From positions 1 through 64,000 of the forward strand of contig JAAYSF010000005.1 of NCBI GenBank assembly GCA_012523975.1: a stretch of 64,000 bases of DNA, given 5' to 3'. The notes beneath the pieces were generated by a model. That model was not told the origin of the DNA. It saw nothing but the letters and a program-made list of their open reading frames with translations, and searched no databases. Every line of letters begins with the position of its first letter. Within the stretch, counting starts at the first letter, position 1. Of the stretch, positions 61,091 through 64,000 are shown piece after piece. The DNA comes from Veillonellaceae bacterium. Its GTDB lineage: Bacteria; Bacillota; Negativicutes; JAAYSF01. The translations under genes were made by a program, and so were the position numbers.

Positions 61091-61417
61091 ATCATCGTTA
61101 ATCTAACTCCTCTAGCTAAACAGTTTATAAGTGAGCAAGGTAATGCTATTTTAGCTAAAATCGAGCAGAAATTGTCATTTGGCTGAGGTGGCCCTAGGAC
61201 TATATCCTATCCGTCCGTGCGACTGGGAAAACCGGAAAATCACGAAACTAGTCAATTCACTAAAAGGGATGTAGACGGAATTGAAGTATATTGTCATGAT
61301 AGTGTCGAAAGACTCGCGGACACAAAGCATATTGACATCGACATCGAGGGCCAAAGTTTAATTACCCGTTTGGTGATGCGGAGGTTGCCAAAAGAAAGTA
61401 CCCTTTATCCTATTTAG
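61091..61417 (+). CDS. Putative HesB-like selenoprotein (CC/Se motif family) with in-frame TGA
   Basis: Reading through TGA at 61184-61186 as selenocysteine (codon 32) gives a continuous 108-residue protein: VNLTPLAKQFISEQG at the start, SFG-U-GGPRTISYPSVRLGKP at the active site and DVDGIEVYCHDSVERL after it. The U-GGP..P-V-x-x-GKP..VDGI-VY pattern resembles the HesB-like CC/Se family, which carries Cys or Sec at this spot. A small hairpin (TAGGA/TCCTA, 61195-61209) lies eight bases after the TGA and may be part of a SECIS. No ATG/GTG/TTG lies upstream of the TGA in a suitable place; ATC at 61091 (or 61094) follows a perfect GGAGG, so the start is odd, or the gene has lost its ATG. A 66-aa frame starting at 61217 would be the truncated alternative. 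Confidence 0.65.
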
Positions 61418-61423
61418 CAAAAT

Positions 61424-61457
61424 AAAAAAGTGAGGGAAAACCTCACTTTTTTATTTT
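61424..61457. terminator. Bidirectional terminator
   Basis: AAAAAAGTGAGG pairs with CCTCACTTTTTT around GAAAA, between two convergent genes. Confidence 0.92.
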
Positions 61458-61469
61458 TCGCTTATTCCT

Positions 61470-61811
61470 TTAAAGTTTGATGCCAATAAATTCACCGCTA
61501 TGAAATGGTGCAGATTCACAGAGTTGCTTCGGCAATATATCGAAATGCTTAAAAAATTTTTTTGCGCCTATATAAGCGCCTTTTGCAGCATAACGGACAG
61601 GAAAAGCATTTATTTGATTTTCGGCAAGTGGTAATAGACCAACAGCCATATTTTGTGAGTCAAATCCCAACATGCAAAATTGATGATTATTTAATAGCTC
61701 GCTAGCCTTTTTATTAAAGACAATCCGACCATTTGGTCTTAATTCAATAAGAGGCTCATCCGATTTAACTGTTTTTTCTCGTTTAGGCTGAAAAAGTGTG
61801 AATGAATATCC
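61470..61811 (-). CDS. Unknown protein, 113 aa
   Basis: Not recognised. The ATG at 61811 has AGGAGTG about seven bases upstream, giving a start MGYSFTLFQPKREKTV; the frame opens earlier without a ribosome site. The protein has a compact mixed alpha/beta look: IELRPNGRIVFNKKASELL (about 27-45) and MLGFDSQNMAVGLLPL (about 52-67), reminiscent of small DNA/protein-binding AbrB-like or DUF proteins, but no motif is decisive. Convergent with the selenoprotein gene, sharing a terminator. Confidence 0.6.
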   Translation of the reverse strand, partial: GYSFTLFQPKREKTVKSDEPLIELRPNGRIVFNKKASELLNNHQFCMLGFDSQNMAVGLLPLAENQINAFPVRYAAKGAYIGAKKFFKHFDILPKQLCESAPFHSGEFIGIKL

Positions 61812-62027
61812 CATAGCTTTCACTCCTATTTTAAAATTACTATATAAGTATGCACAAAAAGTATAAACCATATAATAAAATTAAAATTTTCATCAGAAAT
61901 TTTTCAATTGATACAAAGTAAAGTTTGACTGCTAAGAGAGGAGGATGATAGGATAAGTATAAGAAAATCGGTAAGTAATGATTATATGAAATTTTTGTTG
62001 TGTACTTGAATTTAAGGAGGCATTTTA

Positions 62028-62357
62028 ATGAGGCAAGTCTGGCTGCAAGTATTTACGGTAATGATTTTAGGCTCATTTGTTAAGTTTATTGTTCCGGATG
62101 TATCTTTATGGGTATTAGCTGATTTAGTAGTGTTAGGTATTTGTTATTTATTACTGCGACGCTACCCATCTATTGATATCAAAAAAAGTATGCTTTTTGT
62201 TGGCGCGTTGACTTTAATCAATATTTTGGTTGATGTGAACATTCTTAATGGCTTACTTGGAAATATAATTGGCCTTGTAATAGTTGGGTGGGTTATATTT
62301 GGCGGCGGCGGTAAAGGCAAAGGTCAGACAATATTGCGACATAAATGGAACAAATAA
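62028..62357 (+). CDS. Small membrane protein, 109 aa
   Basis: Unknown protein with about three or four hydrophobic segments (LQVFTVMILGSFVKFIV, LWVLADLVVLGICYLLL, MLFVGALTLINILVD, LLGNIIGLVIVGWVIF) and a Gly/Lys-rich end (GGGGKGKGQTILRHKW). AAGGAGG precedes the ATG, and a strong terminator follows. Function unknown; a single gene. Confidence 0.65.
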   Translation: MRQVWLQVFTVMILGSFVKFIVPDVSLWVLADLVVLGICYLLLRRYPSIDIKKSMLFVGALTLINILVDVNILNGLLGNIIGLVIVGWVIFGGGGKGKGQTILRHKWNK

Positions 62358-62395
62358 GTTAAGCGCCGCACGTTTAGTGCGGCGCTTAACTTTTT
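62358..62395 (+). terminator. Intrinsic terminator after 109-aa gene
   Basis: AGTTAAGCGCCGCAC pairs with GTGCGGCGCTTAACT around GTTTA, followed by TTTT. Confidence 0.92.
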
Positions 62396-62577
62396 ACTGG
62401 GGTTACTTATTGCTGATAAGATTTAGGCTTTTTCTTTTTACCTTACTTGCAGCTTTAGCAAAGTAGGCATCTTGACGGACTATTTTATTCCGGTCTAAAC
62501 AGTGTGCCTTTTGCTTCTTTAACACTAGTCATCGAACCTATCAAATAGGATAAAAAAATGCTCCTTTTATCAATCCT

Positions 62578-63297
62578 TTATGGGAATCTCATTAAAAGCT
62601 GCCCGTTTACTTTAAGCCAGTTACGGTTCATTTTAAAATTAGGGCAATGTTTTTCCACCAACTTCCAAAAATCTCCTGAATGATTTGGTACAATTAAATG
62701 TGAAAGCTCGTGGATTACCAGATAATTAATGACTGCAGGCGGGGCCATAACAATTCGCCAATTATAGTTTAGGGAGCCGCGGCTAGAACAACTGCCCCAA
62801 CGCGTCTTTTGATTCTTAATATTAATTTTGGTTGGGCTAACACCCAAACGAGTAGACCAATAGCGAGTTTTATCAATTAAAATATCAGCAGCGTTTTTTT
62901 TATACCAGCTTTCTAATACTGCAGTGCAATTCGACTCCATTGGAAGATTAGCCGGCAATTTAACCAAAATAAGGTTATCGTTTAGAGTTACACAGCATTC
63001 AGCTACAGTTTGAATGATTTTTAGAATGTAAGGCTGACCTAAAAAGAGGATCGATGCTCCATCGTAAATGGCACTGTTCAATGAAGTTTCAGCGATAGTT
63101 CTTAAGGCGTCGGAGTGTTTTTTAAGCCAGTCAAATTTTTTTCGCAATATTATTTCCACATCAAAATTAAGGTTTTTCTTCGGAACAATAACCTCAATAA
63201 CCTCTGGCTTAACAACTTTAAGACAAATGGTTTTGCGCCGTTCTGAATATGCTAGTGTATACGTAAAGTTAATATTATTGATTGTAATATTGGGCAT
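62578..63297 (-). CDS. YgjP-like metallopeptidase (DUF45, M48-type)
   Basis: A 239-residue protein of the YgjP/DUF45 (WLM-like) family. The HELSH motif (196-200) with a third His in VPNHS (206) forms a zincin active site. RWGSCSSRGSLNYNWRIVMAP just before it is a family signature. The N-terminal half is a beta-rich domain (YTLAYSERRKTICLKVV). The ATG at 63297 after AAAGGAGAAGC gives MPNITINN. Substrate unknown. Probably cytosolic; no signal peptide. Confidence 0.9.
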   Translation of the reverse strand: MPNITINNINFTYTLAYSERRKTICLKVVKPEVIEVIVPKKNLNFDVEIILRKKFDWLKKHSDALRTIAETSLNSAIYDGASILFLGQPYILKIIQTVAECCVTLNDNLILVKLPANLPMESNCTAVLESWYKKNAADILIDKTRYWSTRLGVSPTKINIKNQKTRWGSCSSRGSLNYNWRIVMAPPAVINYLVIHELSHLIVPNHSGDFWKLVEKHCPNFKMNRNWLKVNGQLLMRFP

Positions 63298-63389
63298 CAG
63301 CTTCTCCTTTTTCGGTATGTTAGCCTTTATTGGGCAATTGTGATCGTTTTTCCTGCTTAGACGTGTCAATAAAATCAGGAGGGTTAATA

Positions 63390-63707
63390 ATGAATATTTT
63401 TGCTTTACCAGAAACACTACCTGAGGAAGAGGTTTTTGAGCAGCTTATACCGGACAATGGTATCTTAATTGAAAGAATTATTTCAACTGGTCAGGCATCA
63501 CCGGAAGGCTTTTGGTTTAACCAAGACCGGGATGAGTGGGTGGTATTACTTCAGGGGACTGCAATTCTTGAGTGGCAAGACGGTAGTAAGAAAAATTTGA
63601 CAGCTGGAGACAGCCTTTTTATCCCGGCCCGGCAACTTCATCGAGTTGAAAGAACTTCGAACAACCCTCCTTGTATTTGGTTAGCAGTTCATGGGAAACT
63701 AAGGTAA
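63390..63707 (+). CDS. Cupin domain protein, 105 aa
   Basis: A small single-domain cupin. RDEWVVLLQGTAILEWQDGSKKNLTAGDSLFIPARQLHRVERT holds the cupin 1 and 2 blocks, quoted here by its key parts: W-V-V-L-L-Q-G near residue 47, GDSLFIPA, and HRVE with a metal-type His. One expected His is replaced (Glu/Asp in RDEW), so metal binding may differ. AGGAGGG lies before the ATG at 63390. Possibly phosphoribosyl or sugar-related; unknown function. Confidence 0.82.
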   Translation: MNIFALPETLPEEEVFEQLIPDNGILIERIISTGQASPEGFWFNQDRDEWVVLLQGTAILEWQDGSKKNLTAGDSLFIPARQLHRVERTSNNPPCIWLAVHGKLR

Positions 63708-63804
63708 TCATAGGTAACGAATGGAAATAATATCTTTCGTGACAGGATTTGCTAAAATTAACCACGAAAACTAAGATAACGTTAGTTTTCAAAAGGAGCT
63801 AAAC

Positions 63805-64000
63805 ATGATAATGCACAGCCATTTATGCTTTGATTCAGATATCGGCAGTCAAAAGCCGGAAAGTATAATTAACACAAATGCGCAATGCCCCTTTTGTGAT
63901 CGCGATCAGTTGGAAGAAATTATTGAACAGCGCGGGCAAATGATATTAGTAAAAAATAAATATCCTGTATTGAAAGATGCTTTCCAAACTGTTCTCATTG
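63805..64000 (+). CDS. DUF4931-like / galactose-1-phosphate uridylyltransferase-like protein, 5' part
   Basis: Runs past the window end; only about 65 residues are seen. AAAAGGAGCT precedes the ATG. The visible start includes a zinc-like CPFC (about 32-35), then DRDQLEEIIEQRGQMILVKNKYPVLKDAFQTVLI, matching the N-terminal part of the DUF4931/HIT-GalT-like proteins. In those the CxxC is a zinc site of the GalT fold. Function cannot be fixed from this fragment. Confidence 0.7.
   Translation, partial: MIMHSHLCFDSDIGSQKPESIINTNAQCPFCDRDQLEEIIEQRGQMILVKNKYPVLKDAFQTVLI

Noticed and set aside
61217-61417. 66-residue ORF starting GTG
   Set aside because: It has no ribosome site, starts in mid-domain, and is better explained as the 3' part of the TGA-containing selenoprotein frame.
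1-64000. rRNA, tRNA, CRISPR array or prophage
   Set aside because: I looked for direct repeats with spacers, conserved rRNA and tRNA arms, and phage genes by eye and found none.

Overview
The window looks like chromosomal DNA of a strictly anaerobic, endospore-forming Firmicute. The best guess is the Negativicutes/Sporomusaceae group, but this is an inference from gene content, not a proven placement. Supporting features are an alpha/beta-type small acid-soluble spore protein (8563-8760), two different [FeFe] hydrogenases, a superoxide reductase, a B12-type ribonucleotide reductase, an EtfAB pair with a ferredoxin domain, a PyrR attenuator, a T-box leader and a probable selenoprotein. I see no rRNA, tRNA, CRISPR array or prophage. 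The only mobile-element trace is the 3' end of an IS3-family transposase at position 1.

Layout. 1-610: IS3 remnant followed by two copies of a structured RNA-like element, each ending in a terminator-type hairpin. 610-4800: fructose-bisphosphate aldolase, a pseudouridine synthase, two Cys/His-rich unknown proteins and YajQ. 4800-6200: uracil permease under a PyrR-type attenuator. 6300-12250: unknown membrane protein, superoxide reductase, an ACT-only aspartokinase-like protein, SASP, a class I aminotransferase and a Pit phosphate transporter with its DUF47 partner. 12380-18150: TGS/uridine-kinase fusion, a biotin-dependent carboxyltransferase subunit behind a long leader, a split group-B-like [FeFe] hydrogenase and small Cys-rich proteins. 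18150-24900: MFS permease, thioredoxin reductase, ACT/UPF0210 pair, endonuclease III, ArgA-like acetyltransferase and UPF0173 hydrolase. 25300-27360: tyrosine-type T-box leader, DAHP synthase and prephenate dehydrogenase. 27340-41270: SGNH hydrolase, M20 amidohydrolase, sodium symporter, TrmL, endonuclease-IV-like protein, YlbF, MurB, beta-CASP RNase-like hydrolase, TypA, NrdJ and SepF. 41320-44870: a Tat-exported [FeFe] hydrogenase with HybA-like and HybB/NrfD-like partners. 45200-59670: class III aminotransferase, U32 peptidase with a signal-less binding protein, DnaE, EtfBA, pyruvate kinase, an unknown helical protein and a methyltransferase. 59690-64000: acyltransferase, a HesB-like selenoprotein with an in-frame TGA and an apparent ATC start, small unknown proteins, a YgjP-like metallopeptidase, a cupin and the start of a DUF4931-like gene.

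How the genes fit together. The energy genes describe hydrogen and flavin-based electron flow. One hydrogenase is cytoplasmic and probably a sensor or auxiliary enzyme. The other is predicted to face outside and feed a membrane quinone pool through HybA/HybB. EtfAB carries clusters typical of electron confurcation. Nucleotide supply (uracil uptake), aromatic amino acid synthesis (Tyr T-box) and glycolysis (aldolase, pyruvate kinase) are standard housekeeping functions.

The observations most worth following are the putative selenoprotein with no canonical start codon (61091-61417), the Tat-[FeFe]-hydrogenase module (41321-44862), the split group-B-like hydrogenase (15776-17159), the tandem structured RNA element (143-606), and repeated TGTCGAA (Spo0A-box-like) motifs in gene gaps.
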